A stretch of DNA of 49,696 nucleotides from Denitromonas iodatirespirans (GCF_018524365.1 NZ_JAEKFT010000033.1:1-49696), one strand, 5' to 3'; counted from the stretch's first letter, positions 30,282 through 39,598 are shown. Translations and numbers: made by a program. Notes: generated by a model not told the origin, from the sequence alone.

Positions 30282-31045
30282 TGAGCGAGCGCATCCATAC
30301 CCGCATCTGGGACGAGTCGCCGGACCCCAGATCGCCGTTTCTCGGACAGAACGTTCGCCTCTTCGGCTACGACTACTACGGCGATCTGGTGGGCCGTGCC
30401 CGTTGGGTGGAGATGCTGTGGCTGCTGTTCACCGGCGAGGCACCGACCCCGGACCAGTCGGCACTGCTCGAACGCCTGGCCGTCGCGCTGGCCAACCCGG
30501 GCCCGCGCGACCCGTCGGTGCACGCGGCCATGTGCGGCGGCGTCGGCGGATCGCCTCCGGCCGCCAGCCTGGTGGCGGCACTGGCCGTCGCCAGCGGAGA
30601 TCACGGCGGCGCCGGCGAACTGCGACGCGCCATGAGCGCCTGGGCGACCGCCGGGGAGGCATTCGATCGCGTCACGGACGCGCTCACCGACCAAGCCGAC
30701 GACACCGGCATGTGGCCCGGCTTCTCGCCCTTGAGCCACCATACCGCGCACAGCGTTCTCGACTGCCTTGCCGCGCTGGGCCGGGCCTCGCTGGCACGCC
30801 GACTCACCTGGCTGCACCAGCACGAGCCATCGCTCTCCGACGCCGCCCGATGCGGCCTGAGCCTGACCGGCGTGGCGGCCGCCGCACTCACCGACCTGGG
30901 CATGGACCTGGATCAGGGCGAGGCGCTGTTTCTGTTGTTGCGCCTGCCCGGCACGCTGGCCCATGCCGTCGAGCAATCGGGCAAGCGCCACAAGCAGTTC
31001 CCGTTTTTCGCCCTCAACGACATCACAAGGAGTGACGACGCATGA
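30281..31045 (+). CDS. Citrate synthase/citryl-CoA lyase-like protein, first paralogue
   Basis: A 254-residue protein covering the small citryl-CoA lyase-type citrate synthase fold. The N-terminal part fits the family (NVRLFGYDYYGDLV, then EMLWLLFTGEAPTPDQSALL). The centre fits the region after the catalytic loop (DPSVHAAMCGGVGG, then LAVASGDHGGAGELRRAM). The C-terminal helix is LLLRLPGTLAHAVEQSGKRH. At the place where family enzymes have DHGP or DHxxN with a catalytic histidine, this protein reads RDPSV, so that histidine seems to be missing. The ATG overlaps the ThDP gene stop (TGATG) and the end overlaps the second paralogue (ATGA). Strict coupling suggests a complex with fixed ratios. The reaction is unknown. 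Confidence 0.78.
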   Translation: MSERIHTRIWDESPDPRSPFLGQNVRLFGYDYYGDLVGRARWVEMLWLLFTGEAPTPDQSALLERLAVALANPGPRDPSVHAAMCGGVGGSPPAASLVAALAVASGDHGGAGELRRAMSAWATAGEAFDRVTDALTDQADDTGMWPGFSPLSHHTAHSVLDCLAALGRASLARRLTWLHQHEPSLSDAARCGLSLTGVAAAALTDLGMDLDQGEALFLLLRLPGTLAHAVEQSGKRHKQFPFFALNDITRSDDA

Positions 31046-31845
31046 GCCGAGTCGATCCGAAAGACTATGAAGCCCGAATCGGCCATGTGACGACCCGTCT
31101 GGGCGGCTTTTTCCCCGGCCACAGCGCACGCGTTCGCGGCCACGACCTGCACGAATTCACCGTCGACAAGCGCTGGTTCGATCTGTATCTGTTCTCGCTG
31201 ACCGGACGCGAGCTTGGCGACAACGAGCGCGACATGCTCGAAGCACTGTGGACCTTCACCAGCTATCCCGATCCGCGCATCTGGAACAACCGCGTCGCCG
31301 CACTCGCCGGCTCGAGCCGTGCCTCCGCCGCGCTGGGCATCGGCGCCGCCATCGCCGTGACCGATGCGGACATCTACGGCCTGGGGCCCTGTCTGGCCGC
31401 CTTCGACTTCATCGGCGCGCATGTCGCCGACTCCGACGAGGCGCTCCTGCAGGCCGCGACCGACAAGCTGCGCCGCGAACGGCGGCTGGGCGGCTACGGC
31501 CGGCCGGTGGTGGCCGAGGACGAGCGGATCGCCCCCACCATGGCCAAGGCGCGGGCCCTGGGCCTCGCCGACGGGCCGCATGTGCGTACCGCTTTCCGCC
31601 TAGACGCGCTGCTCGCCGAAGGCCGCTGGCGGATGCGCATCAATTACGCGGCGCTGTGCTCGGCCCTCCACCTCGATATCGGCCTGACACGCGACGACTA
31701 CGAGTGCATTTTGGCCACCATTTTTCTCGGCGGAATGCCGCCGGTATGGAAAGAACACAACCAGGAAGCGGCGGGCGGGTTGTTTCCGATTCCGGTCGAT
31801 GCCGTGCATTATGACGGTGTCACACCCCGGCGTTGGCCGGACTGA
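31042..31845 (+). CDS. Citrate synthase/citryl-CoA lyase-like protein, second paralogue
   Basis: A 267-residue protein that lines up end to end with the preceding one. RGHDLHEFTVDKRWFDLYLF and SLTGRELGDNERDMLEAL match its N-terminal part. YPDPRIWNNRVAALAGSSRA matches its DPSV region, and ILATIFLGGMPPVWKEHNQE matches its end. The usual catalytic histidine is again replaced (PDPRI). GGYGRPVVAEDERIAPTM stands where citrate synthases have GFGHRVYKxxDPR, with R for H. The usual PNVDFYSG aspartate region reads RINYAALCS. AAGGAG lies 9 nt before the ATG. A heteromer with the first paralogue is the simplest reading. It could be a non-catalytic CoA-binding partner or a new lyase. Confidence 0.78.
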   Translation: MSRVDPKDYEARIGHVTTRLGGFFPGHSARVRGHDLHEFTVDKRWFDLYLFSLTGRELGDNERDMLEALWTFTSYPDPRIWNNRVAALAGSSRASAALGIGAAIAVTDADIYGLGPCLAAFDFIGAHVADSDEALLQAATDKLRRERRLGGYGRPVVAEDERIAPTMAKARALGLADGPHVRTAFRLDALLAEGRWRMRINYAALCSALHLDIGLTRDDYECILATIFLGGMPPVWKEHNQEAAGGLFPIPVDAVHYDGVTPRRWPD

Positions 31846-31891
31846 GGACCCCATGCGGCAAACAGGCCGGGAATGCCCCTGCATTTTCGGC

Positions 31892-31920
31892 TTGGCGCGC
31901 ACATGAAAAAAACATATAAC
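31892..31920 (+). promoter_or_regulatory. Predicted promoter of the TonB receptor-SBP-kinase operon
   Basis: TTGGCG (31892-31897) and TATAAC (31915-31920) are 17 nt apart, close to the sigma-70 ideal. The spacer includes a run of seven A residues. The receptor ATG lies 30 nt downstream. Confidence 0.6.
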
Positions 31921-31949
31921 GTTCGCTTGTGCTTGACTTCGGGGTTTGC

Positions 31950-34049
31950 ATGAAACATTTTCGTGCGCTGATCGTGGGCGGTTCGATCCTCCTGGCGGGC
32001 AGTGCGTCGGCAGCCACCGACGCCTTTGCCGACCCGGACCTGCTGGCCGCCTATGGCGGTACGGACTTCGTGAGCATTGCCACCGGCAGCCGCCAGCCCC
32101 TGCGGCGCGCGCCGGCCGTTGCCAGCGTGGTCACTCGGGACGACATCCTCGCACTGGGCGCGCGCGATCTGACCGAGGCGCTGGCAGGTGTGCCGGGGCT
32201 TCATATCGCCTACTCCAGCCTGGTCTTCAACCCCATCTTCAGTTTCCGCGGCAATTTTTCGCAGTTCAACCCCCAGGTGCTGCTGCTGATCAACGGCATC
32301 CCGATGACCAGCGTCTTCGCCGGCGACCGCGGCAGTGTCTGGGGCGGCATGCCGGTGGACAACATCGAGCGAATCGAAGTCATCCGCGGCCCCGGCAGCG
32401 CGCTCTACGGCGCCGATGCCTTCACCGGCGTGATCAACGTCATTACCCGCAGCCCCAACGATTGGCAGGGCACGGATGTCGGTGTGCGCACCGGCAGCTT
32501 CAACACGCGCGACGTCTGGCTCAATCACGCAGGCACCGCCGGGCCGGTCAAGCTCGGCTTCTATGTCGGCTGGCAAAAGACCGACGGCGACGACCAGACG
32601 ATTGCCTACGACGCCCAGACCGGGCTCGATCGATTGTTCAGTACTCAAAGCTCGCTCGCCCCCGGCCCGATGTCACTCGGCCGGGAGGGACTCGATCTCG
32701 GGCTCGACCTGATCATGGGCGACTGGCAATTGCGCGCCGCCTTGAAAGACTACAAGGATGTCGGGATGGGGGCCGGCGTGGCCAACGCGCTGGACCCGGC
32801 CGGCCGCGGGCGCAATGAGCGGTGGACCGCCGATCTGACCTGGCATCCGCAAGACCTGGCGCCGGACTGGGATGTCACGGTACAGGCCCACTTCCTGCAC
32901 ATGAAGGACTTCTCCGACATCCAGCTCTTTCCGCCCGGCGCCTTCGGCGGCGCCTTTCCCGAAGGCATGCTGGGCCAGCCGGACAAATGGGAGCGCCATG
33001 GCGGTCTGTCGGCCGCCGCGGTGTATACCGGCTGGGCCGACCATCGCGTGCGCATCGGCGGTGGCTACCAGAAGCTCGACCTCTACAAGGTGCGCGAGAC
33101 CAAGAACTACCGCTTCGTCGGACTGACGCCGACGCCACTGCCCGGCGGCCTGACCGAAGTGTCGGCGGAAGACGCCTTCATGCGCCCGCACACCCGCCAC
33201 AACCGCTACCTGTACGCCCAGGACGAATGGAGCCTGTCACGCAACTGGACGCTGACCTCGGGCGTACGCCACGATGCCTACTCCGATTTCGGCCACACCA
33301 CCAATCCGCGCCTCGCCCTGGTGTGGGACGCCGGCTACACGGTCAGTGCCAAGCTGCTCTATGGCCGCGCCTTCCGCGCCCCGTCCTTCGTCGAGCAATA
33401 CAACGTCAACAACCCGATCGCGTTGGGCAACCCGGATGTCGCTCCGGAAAAGATGGAAACCTGGGAAGCCGCCCTGACCTGGCAGCCCGACCAGGACACC
33501 CTGCTGTCGGCCAACCTCTTCCAGTACGCCATCCGCGACACCCTGCGCCAGGTGCCCAACAGCAACCCGACCACCGGGTCGACCGCACAGAACACCGGCC
33601 GCGTGGACGGCAAGGGCCTGGAAGTGGAGTTCAGCTGGCGCGCCGACCCCTCGCTCAAGTTCAGCGGCAACTACGCCTACCAGTACAGCAGCGACCGCGA
33701 GACCGGCAAGAACCCGGGCAACGCGCCCCGCCAGACCGCCTACCTGCGCGCCGACTGGCGTCCCGCCGACGGCTTTGTCTTCACGCCGAGGCTGCGCTGG
33801 GTGGCCGACCGCAGCCGGGAACCGGCCCGTCCCAATCAAACCGCGGACACCCGTTCCCCGCTCTCCGACTACGTCGTCCTCGACCTCACCGTCCGCGCCG
33901 AAAATGTCCTCAAGGATGTAGACCTGTCCTTGACGGTCAACAATGTCGCCGATGCCGCGGCCTACGAGCCCAGCCAATCCCCCGGCCAGCAAGACGACTT
34001 CCCCCTGCCGGGCCGCACATGGCTGCTGTCCGGGACGCTGCGCTTTTGA
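31950..34049 (+). CDS. TonB-dependent outer-membrane receptor
   Basis: A 699-residue receptor with signal peptide (MKHFRALIVGGSILLAGSAS, cleavage near ASA). The plug domain (about 45-165) shows APAVASVVTRDDILALGARD, then LLLINGIPM and IERIEVIRGPGSALYGADAF followed by TGVINVITR. A 22-strand barrel ends in the usual aromatic residue (WLLSGTLRF). The substrate is unknown; many relatives carry siderophores, cobalamin or other large ligands. The start at 31950 places the signal peptide correctly. It heads an operon with a substrate-binding protein 17 bp downstream and a sensor kinase 15 bp beyond that. No TonB box was identified. Confidence 0.94.
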   Translation: MKHFRALIVGGSILLAGSASAATDAFADPDLLAAYGGTDFVSIATGSRQPLRRAPAVASVVTRDDILALGARDLTEALAGVPGLHIAYSSLVFNPIFSFRGNFSQFNPQVLLLINGIPMTSVFAGDRGSVWGGMPVDNIERIEVIRGPGSALYGADAFTGVINVITRSPNDWQGTDVGVRTGSFNTRDVWLNHAGTAGPVKLGFYVGWQKTDGDDQTIAYDAQTGLDRLFSTQSSLAPGPMSLGREGLDLGLDLIMGDWQLRAALKDYKDVGMGAGVANALDPAGRGRNERWTADLTWHPQDLAPDWDVTVQAHFLHMKDFSDIQLFPPGAFGGAFPEGMLGQPDKWERHGGLSAAAVYTGWADHRVRIGGGYQKLDLYKVRETKNYRFVGLTPTPLPGGLTEVSAEDAFMRPHTRHNRYLYAQDEWSLSRNWTLTSGVRHDAYSDFGHTTNPRLALVWDAGYTVSAKLLYGRAFRAPSFVEQYNVNNPIALGNPDVAPEKMETWEAALTWQPDQDTLLSANLFQYAIRDTLRQVPNSNPTTGSTAQNTGRVDGKGLEVEFSWRADPSLKFSGNYAYQYSSDRETGKNPGNAPRQTAYLRADWRPADGFVFTPRLRWVADRSREPARPNQTADTRSPLSDYVVLDLTVRAENVLKDVDLSLTVNNVADAAAYEPSQSPGQQDDFPLPGRTWLLSGTLRF

Positions 34050-34066
34050 GCTGGATCTCTCCATCC

Positions 34067-35101
34067 ATGCGCACCCCCGTCCACTCCCTGCTGGCCGCCG
34101 CCCTCATGCTGCTGGCCGCCGACGCGCCCGTATGGGCCGACAGCGGCCCCTCGCTCGCCCGCATCGAGACGCCGATCTTCCACAACCGCCTCTACACGCT
34201 GGCGGCCAACACCGAAACGATCCTCCCCAGCGCCGAGGCGGGGCGCATTGCCGTGGTCTATCCGGACCTGGGCGAACCCTATCGCAGCGTGTTCCAACAG
34301 ATCCTGTCGGGCATCGAGCTGACCGCCCCTGACCGGGTCGTCAGAGTCGCCCTGAGCAACCCGGAAACCCCCGGGCAACTGGCCGACACGCTCCAGAAGA
34401 ACGGTGCCACGGTGGTGATTGCGCTGGGCCGCCACGGACTGAAGGCCGCCAGCGCGCTGCCGGCCGCCTTCCCCGTGGTCGGTGGCGCGGTGCTCGCCGC
34501 ACCCGACGACGGGCCGGGCGCCACCGCCCTGGTCAGCCTCACCCCCGATCCCCGGCTCCTGTTCCAGCACCTGAAACAACTCGCCCCCTCGGTGCGCCGG
34601 GTGTTCACGGTGTACTCGGCTCGGCAGAACGACTGGCTGATCGCCCATGCGAAAAAGGCCGCCAAGGCGCAGGGCCTGGAGCTGGTGACTATCGAAACGG
34701 ACGACCTGCGCATCGCGCTGCAACGCTTCCGCGAGATCACCGAAAGCGCCGACCCTGCCCGTGATGCCATCTGGCTACCGCAAGACACGGCGGTGCTCGA
34801 CGACCAGGTCGTTTTGCCTTTTGTCCTTCAGCAAGCCTGGGATCGGTCGTTGATTGTCTTTTCCAGCACGCTGGCCCATGTCCGGCGCGGGGCGCTGTTC
34901 GCCCTCTATCCCGACAACATCGACATGGGCCGCCAACTGGCGACCACTGCGCTCGCCCTCGGCAACACCCCGGGCCAGGCCCGCACGGTGCAACCGCTGC
35001 GCGAAGTGCGACTTGCCCTCAACACCCGGACTGCCGGCCATCTCGGCATCACTCTGGAGACTTCGCTGAAAGATGTGGCCCTGCTCTTTCCCGTTCGCTG
35101 A
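34067..35101 (+). CDS. ABC transporter substrate-binding-like periplasmic protein
   Basis: A 344-residue exported protein (signal peptide MRTPVHSLLAAALMLLAADA, cleavage near VWA). The mature part resembles the periplasmic binding fold of the ABC substrate-binding family PF04392/DUF534: RIAVVYPDLGEPYRSVFQQI, then VVIALGRHGLKAASALPAAF and PVVGGAVLAAPDDG, then VRRVFTVYSARQNDWLIAHA. No permease or ATPase gene is present nearby. The gene sits between the TonB receptor and the kinase in one operon, so it may deliver a ligand signal to the kinase rather than feed a transporter. That role is inference. Confidence 0.85.
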   Translation: MRTPVHSLLAAALMLLAADAPVWADSGPSLARIETPIFHNRLYTLAANTETILPSAEAGRIAVVYPDLGEPYRSVFQQILSGIELTAPDRVVRVALSNPETPGQLADTLQKNGATVVIALGRHGLKAASALPAAFPVVGGAVLAAPDDGPGATALVSLTPDPRLLFQHLKQLAPSVRRVFTVYSARQNDWLIAHAKKAAKAQGLELVTIETDDLRIALQRFREITESADPARDAIWLPQDTAVLDDQVVLPFVLQQAWDRSLIVFSSTLAHVRRGALFALYPDNIDMGRQLATTALALGNTPGQARTVQPLREVRLALNTRTAGHLGITLETSLKDVALLFPVR

Positions 35102-35116
35102 CCCGACCGCGACCAC

Positions 35117-38100
35117 ATGCCGAGCCTGACCGCCCGCCTGCGCCGCAGCAGCTTCGGTGCCCAACTGAGCATGACCATCGCCGTCGGGCTGGTCCTGCTG
35201 GCCGTGGTCGCATCGGTCGCCAGCTCGCTGCGCGGCGACCGCCAGATCCGCGAGACGCTGCTGCGCCAGGGCGCCAGCGTGGTCGCCAGTCTGGCCGACC
35301 AGAGCCGCTTGGCGCTGCTGTCGGCGGCGCCCGAGAACGCCGCCGCCGCCATCGACGCCACCCTCTCCTTCCCCGACGTGGTGGCGGTGCAGATGTTCGA
35401 TGCCAGCGGTAAGCTGCTGCTGTCGCGGATCAAGGCCGGGGCGCCCACGCTGCTGCTGCCCGACGTGCCGCGCGACCCCTACGCCGGGACCGCCTCGGTC
35501 GAACTCGAAAACGACGACATCTGGAGCTTTACCGCCACGGTCCAGATCACCCCCGACGCCAATTCGCCGTTCTCCATGGACGAGACACCGCAGATCCAGC
35601 GCCTGGGCATCGTCCGCGTGGTGCAGAGCAAGAGCGTGATCAACGCCCTGCGCACCGACCTGTTCCTCTCCAACCTGGCCATCTCGCTGCTGTTCGCGGT
35701 CTTCTTCGTGGTGCTGGTCGAGATGCTCTCGCGCCGCCTCACCCGCCCGCTGCGCGAGCTGTCCCGCGCCATGTCCTCGGCCATGGCCGGCGAACGGGGC
35801 GTCCGCGCCAAGCTCGACGGCCCGCACGACATCGCCGACATGGAGCATGCCTTCAACCGCATGATGGAAGAGCTCGAAGGGCGCGAGCACGAGCTGATCA
35901 CCGCGCGCGACAGCGCCGTCGCCTACGCGGAGCTCAAGAGCCAGTTCGCCGCCACCGTCAGCCACGAAATCCGTACCCCGCTCAACGGCGTGATCGGCAG
36001 CCTCAACATGCTGCGCGCCAGCCGCCTGCCCGCCAAGGTGCAGCTGCTCACCGAAATGGCCTGGGATTCGGCGCGCCACCTGCTCGACATGGTCAACGGC
36101 GTGCTCGACTTCTCGCGTCTCGAAGCCGGCAAGATCGCGCTCGACGCCCAGCCGCTCGACCTGCGTCAGCTGGTCGAAGACCTGATCGATGCCCTCAGCC
36201 CGCAAGCCTACGAAAAAGGCCTGGAGCTGGGCCACCATATGGCCCCGGACCTGCCCGCCGCCTGGATCGGCGACGCCGACCGCCTCCGCCAGATCCTCAC
36301 CAACCTGCTCGGCAACGCCATCAAGTTCACCGACCGGGGCGAAGCCTGGGTGCGCATCGACCGCAGCGAGATGCCCGGCACCGGCGCCAGCGCCGTGCGC
36401 TTCACGGTCTGCGACACCGGCCCGGGCATCGACCCCGCCCTGCAGGGACGCATCTTCGACTCCTTCACCCAGGGCGACGCCTCCAGCACCCGGCGCCATC
36501 CGGGCAGCGGCCTGGGCCTGGCCATCAGCCGCCAGCTGGTCGAGTTGATGGGCGGCACCATCGCGCTCGACAGCGCCCCCGGCCAGGGCAGCCGCTTCAC
36601 CGTCACCCTGCCGCTGCAGGCCGCCCCGGCTGCCGCGACGCCGCCGCCCGCGCCGATCGCCGCCGGGCTGCGCATCCTGGTGATCGAAGACAGCGCCATC
36701 TGCCGCGACTACCTCGACACCGAACTGGCCCTGCAAGGCGCCCGCACGGTGATCTGCCCCGCCCCCCGGCTGGCCGAGCAGGCCCTCGTCACGCCGGACG
36801 GCGACCCGCTGCCGGTCGACCTGGTGCTGGTCGACGGCGCCGTCGCCGCGGCCGATCTGCAAAAACTGCGCAAGAGCGCCGCCTGCGCCTCGGCACGCTG
36901 GGTGCTCATGGCGCCGCTGGCCCGCTTCGGCGACGAAGACGACCGCTACTGGAGCACCACGCTGGCCAAACCGCTGCGCCGCTCCCGGCTGTCGGGCGTG
37001 CTGCGCCTGCTCGCCGACCCCACGGCCGAGCTGCCGGCCGCCGTGCCCGACGCCGTCGGCAGCTTCAAGGTCCTGGTGGTCGACGACAACCGGACCAACC
37101 AGGTGGTGGTGCGCAGCATGCTCGAGATGCTCGGCCTGACGGTGGAGCTGGCCGGCGACGGCAAGGCCGCCCTCGCCGCCCATGCCCGCGACGGTTGGGA
37201 CCTGATCCTGATGGACTGCCACATGCCCGGCATGGACGGCAACGCCGCCACCCGCGCCATCCGTGAGCGCGAGCAGATCACCGGGCACCACACCCCGATC
37301 ATCGCCATGACGGCCGACACCGAGCGCGACGACATCGCACGCAGCCTCGACGCGGGCATGGACGACCACCTCGCCAAGCCGCTCACCCTCGACACCCTCG
37401 CCGCCACGCTGCGCCGCTGGTTCGACCGGCCCTTTGCCCTGCGCGCCCCGGACGCCACCACCGACGCCCTGGAAACACGCAGCCACATCGTCGACCCGAC
37501 CGTGCTCGAACGCCTGCGCGATGCGCTCGGCGGCGCCATCGACAAGGCCATCGGGCCCTTCCTCGAAGACATGCCGCAGATCCTCGCGGCCCTGCAGACG
37601 GCGGCCACCGCCGGCGACCTGCCGGCGCTCAAGACCAACGCCCATCAAATCAAGGGCGCCGCCGGCAACCTCGGCGCCTGGACCCTGGCACAAAAGGCCG
37701 AGACCCTGGAGCTCGAACTGAACGACCCGGCGCTCGACGCCGTCGGCCTCGCCACCGATCTGTCCGCCGAGTTCAGCCGCGTCGCCACCGCGCTGCGCGA
37801 CTTCCTGCCCGAACCGCTGGCCAACGCCCCCGTCCCGACCGATGCCGAAGCGCGCGTGCTGGTCGTCGACGACGACCGCAGCACCCGCTCCGCCCTGCGC
37901 TATGCCCTCGAACTGAACGGCTTCATGGTGGACGAAGCCGACGCCGGCGCCTCCGCCATCGACCTGGTCGCGCGGCGCAACCCCGACCTCGTCCTGCTCG
38001 ACGCCGTCATGCCCGGCGCCGACGGCTTCGCCACCTGCACCCGGCTCAAGGAGCTGCCGCAGGGCAAGGACATCCCGGTGCTGATGATCACCTCGCTCGA

Positions 38101-39598
38101 CGACCGCCACTCCATCGAGCGCGCCTTCGCCGCCGGCGCCAGCGACTACATCACCAAGCCGCTGCATCTCAACGTCGTCGTCCAGCGCGTGCGCCGCACC
38201 ATCGATGCCAGCCGCTCCGAGCGCCATGTGCGCCACCTGGCCTACACCGACACCCTCACCGGCCTGCCCAACCGCGCGCAATTCCAGGAGCACCTGCAAC
38301 GCCAGCTCGATGCGGCCGCCGAGCACAACAAGCTGCTCGCCGTGCTCTTCCTCGACCTCGACCGCTTCAAGTTCGTCAACGACACGCTCGGCCACGAAAT
38401 CGGCGACCGCCTGCTCAAGACCGTCGGGCGCCGCATCACCCACAGCGTGCGCGCCGGCGACTGCGTGGCCCGCCTGGGCGGCGACGAATTCACCGTGGTG
38501 CTGGAAAACCTCGGCTCGACCACGGTCGCCGCCGCCGTCGCCAAGAAGATCGCCACCGACCTGGCCGAACCCTACGTGGTCGACGGCCACGACATCTTCG
38601 TCACCGCCAGCATCGGCATCGCCCTCTATCCGCGCGACGGCACCGACCTGAGCACGCTGCTGCGCCATGCCGACACCGCGATGTACCGCGCCAAGCACTC
38701 CAAGCACAGCTTCGTTTTCTACGAAGACGCCATGGAGACCAGCGCCAGCGAACACCTGCGCCTCGAGAGCGACCTGCGCCACGCGGTCGAGCGGCGCGAG
38801 TTCGAACTGCACTACCAGCCCGAGATCGATGCCCAGAGCGGCCGCCTGGTCGCCGCCGAAGCCCTGGTGCGCTGGCGCCACCCCACGCGCGGCCTGCTCG
38901 GTCCCAACGAATTCATCCCCATCGCCGAAGAGACCGGCCTCATCCTGCCCATCGGCGAATGGGTGCTGAGCGCCGCCTGCGAGCAACTCAGGTCCTGGCG
39001 TGCCGACGGCCACGGCGTGCGGGTGGCCGTGAACTTCTCCGGCCAGCAGCTGCAGGACGAGCAGATCGCCGCCACCGTCGAACGCGTGCTCGACGAATAC
39101 GGCGTGGTCCCCGACGATCTCATCGTCGAGCTCACCGAAAGCGTCTGGATGGAGCGTCAGGGCGAGGCCATCGACAACCTCTACCGCCTCAAGCGCCTCG
39201 GCATCCGCCTGGCCATCGACGATTTCGGCACCGGCTACTCCTCGCTCAGCTACCTCAAGCGCATGCCGGTCGACATCCTCAAGGTCGACCGCAGCTTCGT
39301 CACCGATCTGGGCGGCGCGTCGAGCGGCGCGGACGCCGACACCGATGTGGCCATCGTGCGCGGCATCGTCGCGCTGGCGCACAACCTCGACCTCGAAGTG
39401 GTGGCCGAAGGCGTCGAAACCCAGGCCCAGCGCGACTTGCTGAAAACCATGGGCTGCGACCTGATCCAGGGCTACCTGATCAGCAAGCCGCTACCCGCCG
39501 AGGCCTTCACCACCCGCTTCCTGCATGACGCGGCCGTCCGGCCGGAAGAGCCGGCCGCACGCTGCGCGGCCAAGAGCCGGCGCAGCGTGCCGGGCTGA
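35117..39598 (+). CDS. Hybrid histidine kinase with receivers, HPt, GGDEF and EAL domains
   Basis: A 1493-residue membrane protein. Two helices (about 17-38 and 188-212) flank a CHASE8-like periplasmic domain, followed by HAMP. HisKA has H283 (VSHEIRTPLN) and HATPase has DTGPGID and GSGLGLAIS. Receiver 1 is divergent (D573 in LVLVDGAV), receiver 2 is typical (D700 in LMDCHMPGMDG), the HPt has H843 (AHQIKGAAG) and receiver 3 has D962 (LLDAVMPGADG). GGDEF is canonical (RLGGDEF) with an RxxD inhibitory site (RAGD) five residues before it. EAL is canonical (EALVRW, DDFGTGYSSL, AEGVET). One polypeptide therefore carries phosphorelay, c-di-GMP synthesis and breakdown. It is the last gene of the operon. 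Confidence 0.93.
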   Translation: MPSLTARLRRSSFGAQLSMTIAVGLVLLAVVASVASSLRGDRQIRETLLRQGASVVASLADQSRLALLSAAPENAAAAIDATLSFPDVVAVQMFDASGKLLLSRIKAGAPTLLLPDVPRDPYAGTASVELENDDIWSFTATVQITPDANSPFSMDETPQIQRLGIVRVVQSKSVINALRTDLFLSNLAISLLFAVFFVVLVEMLSRRLTRPLRELSRAMSSAMAGERGVRAKLDGPHDIADMEHAFNRMMEELEGREHELITARDSAVAYAELKSQFAATVSHEIRTPLNGVIGSLNMLRASRLPAKVQLLTEMAWDSARHLLDMVNGVLDFSRLEAGKIALDAQPLDLRQLVEDLIDALSPQAYEKGLELGHHMAPDLPAAWIGDADRLRQILTNLLGNAIKFTDRGEAWVRIDRSEMPGTGASAVRFTVCDTGPGIDPALQGRIFDSFTQGDASSTRRHPGSGLGLAISRQLVELMGGTIALDSAPGQGSRFTVTLPLQAAPAAATPPPAPIAAGLRILVIEDSAICRDYLDTELALQGARTVICPAPRLAEQALVTPDGDPLPVDLVLVDGAVAAADLQKLRKSAACASARWVLMAPLARFGDEDDRYWSTTLAKPLRRSRLSGVLRLLADPTAELPAAVPDAVGSFKVLVVDDNRTNQVVVRSMLEMLGLTVELAGDGKAALAAHARDGWDLILMDCHMPGMDGNAATRAIREREQITGHHTPIIAMTADTERDDIARSLDAGMDDHLAKPLTLDTLAATLRRWFDRPFALRAPDATTDALETRSHIVDPTVLERLRDALGGAIDKAIGPFLEDMPQILAALQTAATAGDLPALKTNAHQIKGAAGNLGAWTLAQKAETLELELNDPALDAVGLATDLSAEFSRVATALRDFLPEPLANAPVPTDAEARVLVVDDDRSTRSALRYALELNGFMVDEADAGASAIDLVARRNPDLVLLDAVMPGADGFATCTRLKELPQGKDIPVLMITSLDDRHSIERAFAAGASDYITKPLHLNVVVQRVRRTIDASRSERHVRHLAYTDTLTGLPNRAQFQEHLQRQLDAAAEHNKLLAVLFLDLDRFKFVNDTLGHEIGDRLLKTVGRRITHSVRAGDCVARLGGDEFTVVLENLGSTTVAAAVAKKIATDLAEPYVVDGHDIFVTASIGIALYPRDGTDLSTLLRHADTAMYRAKHSKHSFVFYEDAMETSASEHLRLESDLRHAVERREFELHYQPEIDAQSGRLVAAEALVRWRHPTRGLLGPNEFIPIAEETGLILPIGEWVLSAACEQLRSWRADGHGVRVAVNFSGQQLQDEQIAATVERVLDEYGVVPDDLIVELTESVWMERQGEAIDNLYRLKRLGIRLAIDDFGTGYSSLSYLKRMPVDILKVDRSFVTDLGGASSGADADTDVAIVRGIVALAHNLDLEVVAEGVETQAQRDLLKTMGCDLIQGYLISKPLPAEAFTTRFLHDAAVRPEEPAARCAAKSRRSVPG

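Noticed and set aside
34775-39382. Long minus-strand open frame (1535 codons) opposite the multidomain kinase
   Set aside because: Low-complexity translation with no motifs; the plus-strand frame carries all conserved residues.
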